From assembly GCA_018396515.1 (NCBI GenBank), contig JAGTQJ010000049.1:233-10689 (forward strand): DNA of 10,457 nt, read 5' to 3'. This DNA comes from Candidatus Bathyarchaeota archaeon (GTDB taxonomy: Archaea; Thermoproteota; Bathyarchaeia; TCS64). The number at the start of each line of letters is the position of its first letter. Position 1 is the stretch's first letter. This document shows positions 1-6,260 of this stretch, piece after piece. A program made the translations under genes and the position numbers. A model generated the notes under the pieces. It was not told where the DNA came from and ran no database searches. It saw only the letters and a program-made list of their open reading frames with translations.

Positions 1-1
1 A

Positions 2-322
2 AACCTCGCTTTGAGGCTGGTGGCCCCTCAAACACTCCGTGATGCCAAGGCGAAGGATTATGCCGTCGCGGGCGGCCGCCTAGAGAGGTTCCAAGTGATC
101 CCAAGGGGGATGGAGATCTCGGTGGTGGCCGAGGACAGGGTTGAGGGCCCGGTAGTCGCCGATATGGTGATCTCGAGCGGGGAGGATGAGGTTATCATAA
201 GCGACAAGCTCATAGAGGCATTAAAGATCTCTTTAGAGAGGCCAGCAACCGGCCTTTGGAGGTTCAACGATGAGCCACTGACAAAGATTAGGAGCAGCGT
301 GAGACCTGAGAGATGGATTTAA
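2..322 (+). CDS. Small conserved archaeal protein, retropepsin-fold-like, 5' end open
   Basis: The reading frame is open to the left edge, so the true start may lie outside; TTG at 11 (103 residues) is the first possible start inside. From position 11, residues about 48-72 follow the template of the first flap of retropepsin-like (clan AA) aspartic proteases: a hydrophobic strand, a turn, then strand and helix (V-I-S-S-G-E-D-E-V-I-I-S-D-K-L). Where active enzymes have D-T-G, this protein has S-S-G (residues 55-57), so the catalytic Asp would be missing. The C-terminus holds a G-L-W-R-F motif (81-85) and ends with R-P-E-R-W-I. This C-terminal pattern reminds me of small uncharacterised archaeal proteins. 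The family assignment is inference from pattern only; the function is unknown, and it could equally be an unrelated small beta protein. The coding frame itself is credible. Confidence 0.5.
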   Translation, partial: NLALRLVAPQTLRDAKAKDYAVAGGRLERFQVIPRGMEISVVAEDRVEGPVVADMVISSGEDEVIISDKLIEALKISLERPATGLWRFNDEPLTKIRSSVRPERWI

Positions 323-387
323 GCTATTAATGATGGCAACTCAGAGAAGTATCGGTTTCTGGAACGAATCTGCCTAGATTTAAGATA

Positions 388-402
388 TTAAATTTTAAAA
401 CC
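388..402 (+). promoter_or_regulatory. TATA-like promoter element
   Basis: An A/T-only stretch (TTAAATTTTAAAACC) resembles an archaeal TATA box. Its centre is about 25 bases before the ATG at 420, so transcription would begin almost at that ATG (near-leaderless), leaving about 85 bases before the DUF72 gene at 505. It is the only good promoter candidate for the DUF72 gene. Confidence 0.4.
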
Positions 403-419
403 TTTGAGAATCGTGATGA

Positions 420-470
420 ATGCCCGCGGAGCTTAGCCACCTTAAAGCCCTATTCGCAGGCCTAATTTAA
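420..470 (+). CDS. Possible 16-codon leader ORF
   Basis: ATG at 420 opens a short frame (M-P-A-E-L-S-H-L-K-A-L-F-A-G-L-I, stop TAA at 468-470). The predicted peptide is amphipathic-helix-like. A TATA-like element lies at the right distance for a leaderless transcript beginning at or just before this ATG. The ORF ends 34 bases before the DUF72 start, so it could be a leader peptide or the start of a decayed gene. No family is recognised. An ORF this short can arise by chance; the promoter spacing is the main support. Confidence 0.2.
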   Translation: MPAELSHLKALFAGLI

Positions 471-504
471 TCCGATCAGGTCTTCCCTAAGATGGTGGGT
501 TGAG

Positions 505-1476
505 ATGATCCTCGTGGGGACCTGCGGTTGGTCGAGGATCTACGAGTTCCTCCACCCATCGAGGCTTAGGGTGGGGGAGTTGAAGGCCTACTCCGAGGTC
601 TTCAAGGCTGTGGAGGTGGACAGCAGCTTCTACAGGTTTCATAGGCCCGAGACCTATAGAGGATGGAGGATGAGCGTGCCTCAGGGCTTCGAGTTCACCT
701 TGAAGTGCCATAGGTCCATAACCCATGAGGCCATGATGAGGCCTACCGATGAGGCCCTCAGGGGGATGGAGAGGATGGTGGAGGCGGCTAGGGCCTGCGG
801 CGCCGGGACCCTCCTACTCCAGACACCGGCAAGCCTGAGGGCCTGTAAGGAGTCATTCAAGAACCTTACAGAGTTCTTCGAGAGGGTCGCAGATGGAGAG
901 ATCAGGCTGGCGTGGGAGCCCAGGGGCAGTAGCTGGGAGTCTGGGGGTGGGTTAAAGTTCCTCCGCGAGTTCCTAGAGAGGTTCAAGGTCGTCCATGTGG
1001 TCGACCCTTTGAAGGGCTCCCCGGCATGGATGGGCGACACCCTCTACTTCAGGCTCCATGGCCTACCCGGGTACAACTTGGAGTACAGCTACACGAATAG
1101 GGAGTTGGAGGCCCTGAGGGAGAAGATCAAGCCCTTAGGGGAGAGGAGGATTTACATCTTCTTCAACAACTACGCCATGTACCGTGACGCCTATAGGTTC
1201 AAGAGGCTCGTCGAGGAGGGGGTTTCCCTTCCTTCACCCTTCGGGCCTAGATCGGTCCTATGGGCTCTCCAGGCCTATGAAGATTGGCCCTCCTCTAAGA
1301 TGGAGCTTATTGAAAAGTGCGGGAGGTGGAGGTGTTGGGTATCCCAAGACAGGAGAGTCCTCCTAGGAGAGATCCTGAAGTATCTGGGGGATGGTGTATA
1401 TAGTGGCGCCGAGGAGGTTTTTGAAGAGGCCAAGAGGGTATGGGAATTCACGGGCCTCCCATCAGAGGAATTATAA
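505..1476 (+). CDS. DUF72 family protein with C-terminal extension
   Basis: This 323-residue protein begins with the DUF72 signature G-T-C-G-W-S (residues 5-10). It continues with V-E-V-D-S-S-F-Y-R-F (36-45), F-T-L-K-C-H-R-S-I-T-H (64-74), L-L-L-Q-T-P (103-108), A-W-E-P-R-G-S-S-W (136-144), V-V-D-P (165-168), Y-F-R-L-H-G (181-186) and F-F-N-N-Y with a following D-A (219-229). These are the conserved strands and loops of the DUF72 TIM-barrel-like fold, whose biochemical role is not established. The usual domain is about 240-250 residues; here it ends near 240 and is followed by about 80 extra residues. That tail (about 258-312) has the pattern W-P-S-S-K-x-E-L-I-E, then L-G-E-I-L-K-Y-L-G-D and a final helix, resembling small DUF2795/DUF5789-type domains (inference). 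ATG at 505 places the signature right at the N-terminus and is preceded by a weak GGTGGG. Confidence 0.88.
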   Translation: MILVGTCGWSRIYEFLHPSRLRVGELKAYSEVFKAVEVDSSFYRFHRPETYRGWRMSVPQGFEFTLKCHRSITHEAMMRPTDEALRGMERMVEAARACGAGTLLLQTPASLRACKESFKNLTEFFERVADGEIRLAWEPRGSSWESGGGLKFLREFLERFKVVHVVDPLKGSPAWMGDTLYFRLHGLPGYNLEYSYTNRELEALREKIKPLGERRIYIFFNNYAMYRDAYRFKRLVEEGVSLPSPFGPRSVLWALQAYEDWPSSKMELIEKCGRWRCWVSQDRRVLLGEILKYLGDGVYSGAEEVFEEAKRVWEFTGLPSEEL

Positions 1477-1552
1477 GCCCTGAATGGATCATAAGCCTCA
1501 CCTGTCTATGAGAAATTTTAGAAAGCGCTATAAGGGGTTGATGATAACCTTC

Positions 1553-1559
1553 AAGGAGG
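1553..1559 (+). promoter_or_regulatory. Strong Shine-Dalgarno deciding the TTG start of pckG
   Basis: AAGGAGG lies four bases before TTG at 1564. The frame is open upstream only to a TAA at 1531, and no other ATG, GTG or TTG occurs between that stop and 1564, so the short spacing has to be accepted or translation would begin 20 or more codons inside the conserved N-terminus. Confidence 0.6.
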
Positions 1560-1563
1560 AGGG

Positions 1564-3423
1564 TTGAGGTACGGTCTAATATCTGGGGAGAATCTCGAGA
1601 GGCTTGAGGCTCTTGAGAACCCCTATGTGGTGGAGATCGTGGAGAGGTTTGTTGATCTCTGTGAGCCTTCAAGGGTTCTTGTTGTAACCGACGACCCCGA
1701 GATGATAGCCTACATCCGAAGGATGGCCATAGAGAAGGGGGAGGAGATGAGGCTCAAGATGGAAGGGCACACGGTCCATTTCGATGGATACTACGACCAG
1801 GGGAGGGACAGGGCGAGCACAGCGGTCCTCATGCCTGGCGGGAGGAAGCTGAGCTATGGGATAAACACCGTGGACAGGGATGAAGGGCTGAGGGAGGTTT
1901 TAGGCCTGCTGAAGGGCTCTATGAGGGGCAAGGACCTTATAGTCAGGTTCTTCTGCCTGGGCCCCACAAACTCCAGGTTCTCCATCGGAGCCCTCCAGCT
2001 GACAGACTCCTACTATGTTGCCCACAGCGAGGACCTCCTATACAGGAGCGGATACGAGCAGTTTAAGAGGCTCAAGGGGTCTAAGGACTTCTTCACCTTC
2101 ATCCACTCCGCCGGGGAGCTAGACGAGAGGGGATGCTCAAAGAACACGGATAAGAGGAGAATCTACATAGACCTCCAAGAAGGGAAGGTATACTCTGTGA
2201 ACACCCAGTACGCCGGCAACTCGGTGGGACTTAAGAAGCTAGCCCTGCGCCTCGCCATATATAAGGCTAACAGGGAGGACTGGCTGGCTGAGCACATGCT
2301 GATCATGGGGGTCAGGCCCGAGGGAAAGAATAGGGTTACATACTTCACAGGGGCCTATCCAAGCTACTGCGGGAAGACCTCAACGGCTATGATACCGGGC
2401 CAGACTATTGTAGGAGACGACCTGGCCTACCTCAGGATGGATGAGGAGGGACGCGCTAGGGCTGTGAATGTAGAGTCTGGGATATTTGGGGTCATCGCGG
2501 ACGTCAACCCCATAGATGACCCTCTCATATACAAAGCCCTCACAACGCCCAGGGAGCTGATATTCTCGAACGTCCTCGTAGCGGATGGGGTTCCATACTG
2601 GCTAGGGATGGGTAAGGATGACATCCCGAAGAGAGGCATAAACCACTCTGGAGAATGGTGGGAGGGGAAGAGGGATGCGGAGGGGCAGCTTATCCCCTTC
2701 GCCCATCCGAATGCTAGGTATACCATGCGCCTGAAGGAGCTTGACAATGTGGACCCGATGCTGGACGACCCTGAAGGGGTTGTGGTCAGAGGCATCCTAT
2801 ATGGCGGCAGGGACTCCGACACGAATGTCCCGATCCTTGAGGCCTTCGACTGGGAGCACGGGGTCTACATTGGGGCCACCATAGAGTCGGAGACCACGGC
2901 TGCAACCCTAGACAAGGTGGGTGTCAAGGCCTTCAACCCCATGTCCAACCTAGACTTCATGGTTGTACCCCTGGGAACCTATATCACCAACCATATCAGG
3001 TTCGGGAGGAGGCTTAAGCTCTGCCCAAAGGTCTATGCTACCAACTACTTCCTCAAGCATGAGGGCAGATACACTAACGAGAAGGTCGACAAGAAGATCT
3101 GGCTTATCTGGGCTGAGGGGAGGATCCATGATGAATATGAAGCCATAAAGACGCCCGTGGGATACATACCAATGTATGAAGACCTGAAAGCCCTCTTCAA
3201 GCAGATATTCCATAGGGATTACTCGGAGGCCGACTACACTATACAATTCTCGATCAGGGTGGATAAGCTTCTAGAGAAGTGCGCGAGAATGGAGGCCATC
3301 TACAAGAACGAGGAGGGAATGCCCATGGAGTTCTGGGAGGTTCACAGCAGGATAAAGAAAGGCCTCCAAACCCTAAGGGAAGAGACCGGTAAACCCACAG
3401 TGCCCCCATCCTACTTCTCTTAG
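1564..3423 (+). CDS. pckG: Phosphoenolpyruvate carboxykinase (GTP), archaeal type
   Basis: This 619-residue enzyme converts oxaloacetate and GTP to phosphoenolpyruvate, GDP and CO2 in the cytoplasm, the entry step of gluconeogenesis; in some archaea it may also run in the carboxylating direction. Full length matches the GTP-dependent family. Visible motifs: H-F-D-G-Y-Y-D-Q near residue 70; R-F-F-C-L-G-P-T-N-S with the following V-A-H-S-E-D-L-L-Y-R; K224/K225 and H244 as expected metal ligands; a phosphate-binding loop G-A-Y-P-S-Y-C-G-K-T (263-272) with the active-site Cys269; the second nucleotide-metal motif G-D-D with D285/D286; and R-A-V-N-V-E plus F-N-P-M-S-N-L-D-F further on. The residue before the Cys is Tyr, where family members I know usually have Ala. 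It begins 87 bases after the DUF72 gene with its own strong Shine-Dalgarno, so it may be co-transcribed or separate. Its 3' end overlaps the convergent VapC-like pseudogene by 51 bases. Confidence 0.97.
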   Translation: MRYGLISGENLERLEALENPYVVEIVERFVDLCEPSRVLVVTDDPEMIAYIRRMAIEKGEEMRLKMEGHTVHFDGYYDQGRDRASTAVLMPGGRKLSYGINTVDRDEGLREVLGLLKGSMRGKDLIVRFFCLGPTNSRFSIGALQLTDSYYVAHSEDLLYRSGYEQFKRLKGSKDFFTFIHSAGELDERGCSKNTDKRRIYIDLQEGKVYSVNTQYAGNSVGLKKLALRLAIYKANREDWLAEHMLIMGVRPEGKNRVTYFTGAYPSYCGKTSTAMIPGQTIVGDDLAYLRMDEEGRARAVNVESGIFGVIADVNPIDDPLIYKALTTPRELIFSNVLVADGVPYWLGMGKDDIPKRGINHSGEWWEGKRDAEGQLIPFAHPNARYTMRLKELDNVDPMLDDPEGVVVRGILYGGRDSDTNVPILEAFDWEHGVYIGATIESETTAATLDKVGVKAFNPMSNLDFMVVPLGTYITNHIRFGRRLKLCPKVYATNYFLKHEGRYTNEKVDKKIWLIWAEGRIHDEYEAIKTPVGYIPMYEDLKALFKQIFHRDYSEADYTIQFSIRVDKLLEKCARMEAIYKNEEGMPMEFWEVHSRIKKGLQTLREETGKPTVPPSYFS

Positions 3424-3827
3424 GTTTAAGATAATCACCACGTTTTTTAATCGGAGATTTTCGATATATTTGAAGTGCTTATCTCTAGATACCAGAGTTT
3501 CACCATTGTATATAGATATTGCAGCTATTAATATATCAAATTCGCTTATCACATGACCTCTACATCTGAGCTCAGTATAAAGCTTTGATGCAACCTCACA
3601 GGATCCGTGGTTCAACATCAATATGGTTAGATTTAAGATAAGTTCTCTGACCAAGGCGAGATTTTCCCGAGGCCTTGAAGAGATCTCAGCACCCTTTAAT
3701 AATTCATATACATTGATAATTGTCGTTTTTAATATCTCACCCTGTTTTGGAGCTGATCCAATAAGGCGACAGCCCCTTCACCTCCCTTGAGCAATTCCAC
3801 CATAATGTCGGTATCTATGCAGACCAT
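3373..3827 (-). pseudogene. vapC: VapC-type PIN-domain toxin, broken by a one-base frameshift
   Basis: Starting at ATG 3827, the frame reads M-V-C-I-D-T-D-I-M-V-E-L-L-K-G and runs into TAA about 33 codons on. Restoring one G in the GGG at 3742-3740 joins it to the downstream frame and gives a 151-residue PIN protein. All four acidic metal-binding positions of PIN ribonucleases are then present: D5 (I-D-T-D), E42 (V-Y-E-L-L-K-G-A), D98 (E-F-D-I-L-I-A-A) and D116 (S-R-D-K-H-F). VapC toxins cleave RNA and are neutralised by the partner VapB. The gene follows the vapB-like frame by 4 bases, as in a normal antitoxin-toxin operon. The last 16 or so residues read through sequence shared with the end of pckG and are probably a run-on past the original end. 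The preserved catalytic residues indicate a recent break, a sequencing error in a homopolymer, or recoding. The downstream fragment alone (from GTG or TTG near 3654) lacks D5 and E42. Confidence 0.8.
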
Positions 3828-3831
3828 CCAG

Positions 3832-4048
3832 CTAGAACTCCCTAGACCTCACTCCTTCTCTCTCGATCAGAATCTCCCTGAAGACTTTCTCTATATCCTC
3901 CCCTACCCACTTACCTGCAAAATAGCTGAGGGGTTTTTTCTCCGAAACCCCCGCGATCCTTATCACAACATCTGAAAATGACTCCCCCTCTCTTTAGCTT
4001 CTTAAGGATCCTATAGGCCTCCTCAGAGAGGGAGATGACCTTTGTCAT
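3832..4048 (-). pseudogene. vapB: VapB-type antitoxin (DUF217-like), broken by a one-base frameshift
   Basis: ATG at 4048 starts M-T-K-V-I-S-L-S-E-E-A-Y-R-I-L-K-K-L-K-R, a typical N-terminus of archaeal VapB antitoxins. In the GGGGG run at 3988-3984 the frame is lost and would end at a TAA near residue 43. Removing one G yields R-G-E-S-F-S-D-V-V-I-R-I, then P-L-S-Y-F-A-G-K-W and a helical tail ending R-S-R-E-F with TAG at 3834-3832, for 71 residues. In such proteins the N-terminal part binds DNA and the tail binds and blocks the VapC toxin. The gene lies just upstream of the VapC frame with a 4-base gap, in the usual order. A palindrome and AT-rich promoter lie directly before the start, so autoregulation is likely if functional. 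Like its partner, it is one base from being intact. Confidence 0.75.
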
Positions 4049-4059
4049 GGCTTATTTCT

Positions 4060-4080
4060 ATATGTATATATGCATATATT
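4060..4080 (-). promoter_or_regulatory. AT-rich promoter and 14-bp palindrome before vapB
   Basis: ATATATGCATATAT at 4066-4079 is a perfect 14-bp palindrome, 18 to 31 bases before the vapB ATG at 4048. It overlaps the only TATA-like sequence available for this operon. VapB-type antitoxins commonly repress their own promoter by binding palindromes there, so this is a plausible operator. AT-only palindromes are easy to get by chance, hence the modest confidence. Confidence 0.35.
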
Positions 4081-4277
4081 AGACTTTTGGTCATAGGCAC
4101 AGGTATACCACATCCCCATCGTCGACTAGGGATCCTCTTGGAGTCTATCTCTGTGTTAACTTAACGCGCTAATTCCTCAACCTGGGGGCCTTTGGAAAAG
4201 TTTTTAATACTCGATTTTTTGAGGTTTAAATTGAGTTGATAATCGTATATATTGAGAATTGATAGCTGAATTAAACA
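4081..4277. other. Gene-free spacer between vapBC remnant and mlrC
   Basis: No gene is supported here. On the + strand, GAAAAGTTTTTAATAC (about 4195-4210) looks like an archaeal promoter core but faces no gene. On the - strand a short stretch (about 4090-4135) reads S-L-V-D-D-G-D-V-V-Y-L-C-L before a stop, which looks coding-like but is only 13 residues between stops; it may be a decayed gene end or chance. Confidence 0.3.
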
Positions 4278-4296
4278 GATAGTTGTGATGACTATC
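4278..4296 (-). terminator. Small hairpin after mlrC
   Basis: GATAGT (4278-4283) and ACTATC (4291-4296) are perfect inverted copies around a 7-base loop, 10 bases past the mlrC stop. Read in the mlrC direction it is followed by TGTTTAATT, only weakly T-rich. It could mark the transcript 3' end; archaeal terminators rely more on T tracts than hairpins, so support is limited. Confidence 0.3.
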
Positions 4297-4305
4297 CAGG
4301 AAGTG

Positions 4306-5808
4306 TTACTCTTCTTCAAATCCTTTGAGTTCCACTATCCCGAGCATCTCGGGGTCTAAGGGGAATATAGGTCTCCTTATCCTCTTGAAGGGGAGGCTCG
4401 CTAGGCGGGGGCTCGTCAAGCCTGGTGTGTCGAGCTCTATGACCCTCTCCGCTATGGGCTCATGGGAGGCCCTATAGTGCACAGAGGACTTGACGACGAT
4501 TATCCTCTTCTCAGTGGGCTCTATGCCGAGGCTCCTGTACAGCTGGAGGTCTGTTGGCTGGAGGCGCCTCTCAGCAATTATCAGGTCGATCCCGTCGCAC
4601 TCTAGGACCACGGTTCTCCCCATCTCCGTCCAGACACCGGTCATCATTGGCCCCTTATGCTGGAACCTTCCATCGCTGATGATCCGGACCCTACCCGTCA
4701 CCTCAACAGGCTCCCCGTGGAACTGGTCGGTCTTCCCACCCACCCTCAAGATGACCTTGTTTCCAACTCCCGCCTCGATAGCCTTAGCTACTGCTTCTGG
4801 ATCCCACATTACGGCTAGTACAGCATCCCTTACACCCATCTCGAGCATGGCCTTGAGAACGAAGGTCCCGTCGCTTGGGGCTCCTCCCCCCGGGTTATCC
4901 CCAATATCTGCCAGGACATATGGACCCTTTGCCTTCATCGCCTCCCTCAAAGCCTCTCGAACCGTAGTAGGCCTGACGAGGAAGTCTCTTCTTAGGCTCC
5001 AGATGAGGTCAGCTATCTCTTGGGCCTTCTCCTCTGCTAGGCCAGCATCATTATTCGTGGTGACTATCACAGCGGCGCCGACATCTTTATGATCAGACCA
5101 GGGGAAGCCCCCTGCTACCGTTACATTCGCCACCCCCTCCTCCTTCTCCACGCCACAGGCTCTCTCCATAACGGTTTTCATGGGGTGGCGCCCGGTATAT
5201 TGGGCTTGGGGGGCCGGCATCATGGGGGGCTTCTTCATAACGCTTGTGGGTTTGAGTTCCCCCTCAAGGAGGGCCTTCATAAGCCTCCCAGCGTCCATGG
5301 AGCGCTCATAGCTATCCACATGGGGATATGTATCCCACCCGACGAGGATGTCGGCCTCCCTCAGCATGAGCTCCGTGTAGTTGGCGTGGAAGTCGAAGGT
5401 CGATATGATGGGTGCTCCGCCCACCTCCTCCCTGATAGCCCTCAAAACCTCCCCCTCGAGGTCGTCTGAGGACTCCGTCACACCGGCCCCGTGGAGGTGG
5501 AGTAGAACCCCATCCAGGTCCCGGTTCTCCCTAATACCCCTTAAAACCTCCCCCAAGAGAGCCTCGAAAGCCTCATCTGTGACCTTTCCGGAGGGGGAGG
5601 CACTCGCGAAGATGGTGGGAACGAGGTCAAAGCCATAGGCCCTCGAGGCGTCTATGAAGCCCCCGATGGGGCTCCTAGTCCCAACGTAGAAATCCAGCCC
5701 CTCCCTCCCCCTCAGAAGGGCCCTCTCCTCGAACTTCCTAAGGTCAGTAACTATGTTCGAGAAGACGTTGGTCTCATGGGAGATCATACCAGTCAGTATC
5801 TTCATCAT
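4306..5808 (-). CDS. MlrC / M81-family metallopeptidase
   Basis: This 500-residue protein matches the MlrC family (peptidase family M81, formerly DUF1485) over its full length, named for the Sphingomonas enzyme that degrades linearised microcystin; archaeal members have no known substrate and need not act on microcystin. Likely zinc-binding motifs are in place: S-H-E-T-N (H11, E12), H-L-H-G-A-G (H104, H106), T-F-D-F-H-A-N (D139, H141) and Y-P-H-V-D (H163). The second half carries the conserved A-D-I-G-D-N-P-G-G-G-A-P-S-D-G-T segment (about 298-313), and the C-terminal domain includes V-V-K-S-S-V-H-Y-R. No signal peptide is seen, so it should be cytoplasmic. It starts with two ATG codons (5808 and 5805); GGAG lies about a dozen bases upstream and a TATA-like box at 5831-5840 would place the transcript start nearly at the first ATG. 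It is a single-gene unit divergent from the membrane operon. Confidence 0.93.
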   Translation of the reverse strand: MMKILTGMISHETNVFSNIVTDLRKFEERALLRGREGLDFYVGTRSPIGGFIDASRAYGFDLVPTIFASASPSGKVTDEAFEALLGEVLRGIRENRDLDGVLLHLHGAGVTESSDDLEGEVLRAIREEVGGAPIISTFDFHANYTELMLREADILVGWDTYPHVDSYERSMDAGRLMKALLEGELKPTSVMKKPPMMPAPQAQYTGRHPMKTVMERACGVEKEEGVANVTVAGGFPWSDHKDVGAAVIVTTNNDAGLAEEKAQEIADLIWSLRRDFLVRPTTVREALREAMKAKGPYVLADIGDNPGGGAPSDGTFVLKAMLEMGVRDAVLAVMWDPEAVAKAIEAGVGNKVILRVGGKTDQFHGEPVEVTGRVRIISDGRFQHKGPMMTGVWTEMGRTVVLECDGIDLIIAERRLQPTDLQLYRSLGIEPTEKRIIVVKSSVHYRASHEPIAERVIELDTPGLTSPRLASLPFKRIRRPIFPLDPEMLGIVELKGFEEE

Positions 5809-5830
5809 CCAGCTCTAGCTCCATCAAGAA

Positions 5831-5840
5831 TATATATTTT
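5831..5840 (-). promoter_or_regulatory. TATA-like box of mlrC
   Basis: Read on the - strand the sequence is AAAATATATA, with its centre about 26 bases before the ATG at 5808. This spacing predicts a near-leaderless mlrC transcript. Confidence 0.5.
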
Positions 5841-5842
5841 CC

Positions 5843-6160
5843 CATTAGTTGATTGAAATTAGCTAAAAAGAGGGATTTTAAGAGAAAAATTATTATGAGA
5901 CTATTTCATTATTTGCACTGTCCTACCGGTGAGCCTCAGGATTCTGAATTATAAGGTTATCGAATAAATGCGATTCCATTTTAGGACCTTCATGGAATTG
6001 AAGTCTGAATATTCAGTTTAATACAATTCTTTGGCTTAAATTTCTCAGTTTTAGGGTAGAAGGGCGATATGTGATGGTCTAGGACTTTTAGAGGAAATGC
6101 TGGATTGCTTCCTCGGTCTTCTCAGGCCTTTTTCTCTCTCACGTAATCCAACTATGCGGG
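5843..6160. other. AT-rich divergent intergenic region, no convincing gene
   Basis: No ORF of credible coding character is seen on either strand. It contains an imperfect hairpin (5971-6000), a 12-bp palindrome CTGAATATTCAG (6005-6016), and on the - strand a possible coding remnant (about 6151-6088) that reads L-D-Y-V-R-E-K-K in one frame and R-P-E-K-T-E-E-A-I-Q-H-F-L-stop in another, joined across an A run. That could be the decayed end of a gene, but it is too short to identify. Confidence 0.4.
5971..6000. other. Imperfect hairpin with 9-bp stem
   Basis: CGATTCCAT and ATGGAATTG pair over nine positions with one G-U, around a 12-base loop containing AGGACCT. It lies in the noncoding region between divergent operons, with a 12-bp palindrome five bases later. 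It may be part of a structured RNA or a protein-binding site. Confidence 0.25.
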
Positions 6161-6166
6161 TTGGTC

Positions 6167-6194
6167 GATGTTCAACCATTCGATATGATGTTCA
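6167..6194 (+). repeat. Direct repeat GATGTTCA spaced 20 bp apart
   Basis: GATGTTCA occurs at 6167-6174 and 6187-6194, a 20-bp period or about two helical turns. The repeats end about 20 bases upstream of the TATA box of the four-gene membrane operon. That is a typical position for an archaeal activator or regulator site. Confidence 0.3.
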
Positions 6195-6213
6195 GATATC
6201 CTTCACAACCCCC

Positions 6214-6232
6214 AAAAAACTTAAATATAAAA
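6214..6232 (+). promoter_or_regulatory. Promoter (BRE/TATA) of the four-gene membrane operon
   Basis: AAAAAACTTAAATATAAAA fits an archaeal purine-rich BRE followed by a TATA box. Its centre predicts a transcript start near 6250, leaving about 10 bases before ATG 6261. No Shine-Dalgarno precedes that ATG, which agrees with a short-leader transcript. Confidence 0.55.
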
Positions 6233-6260
6233 TAGGATCACCACTCGAATTCAGATAAAC

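Noticed and set aside
413..475. C/D-box sRNA, from a GTGATGA box C
   Set aside because: No CTGA box D or internal C'/D' boxes at suitable spacing; the motif more likely just precedes the short ORF.
3787..3975. Plus-strand 62-codon ORF
   Set aside because: Antisense to the vapB/vapC junction; the minus strand carries the recognisable proteins.
4195..4210. Promoter on the plus strand
   Set aside because: The sequence resembles a BRE/TATA core, but no gene or RNA is recognised downstream before the convergent mlrC end.
4285..4345. Second GTGATGA box C near the mlrC end
   Set aside because: No CTGA follows, and the motif is the loop of a small hairpin overlapping the mlrC 3' end.
4490..5638. 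Long plus-strand ORFs opposite mlrC (200, 126 and 85 codons)
   Set aside because: They are antisense shadows of a gene with a full-length family match, and their translations look non-natural, rich in Ser, Pro and Thr.
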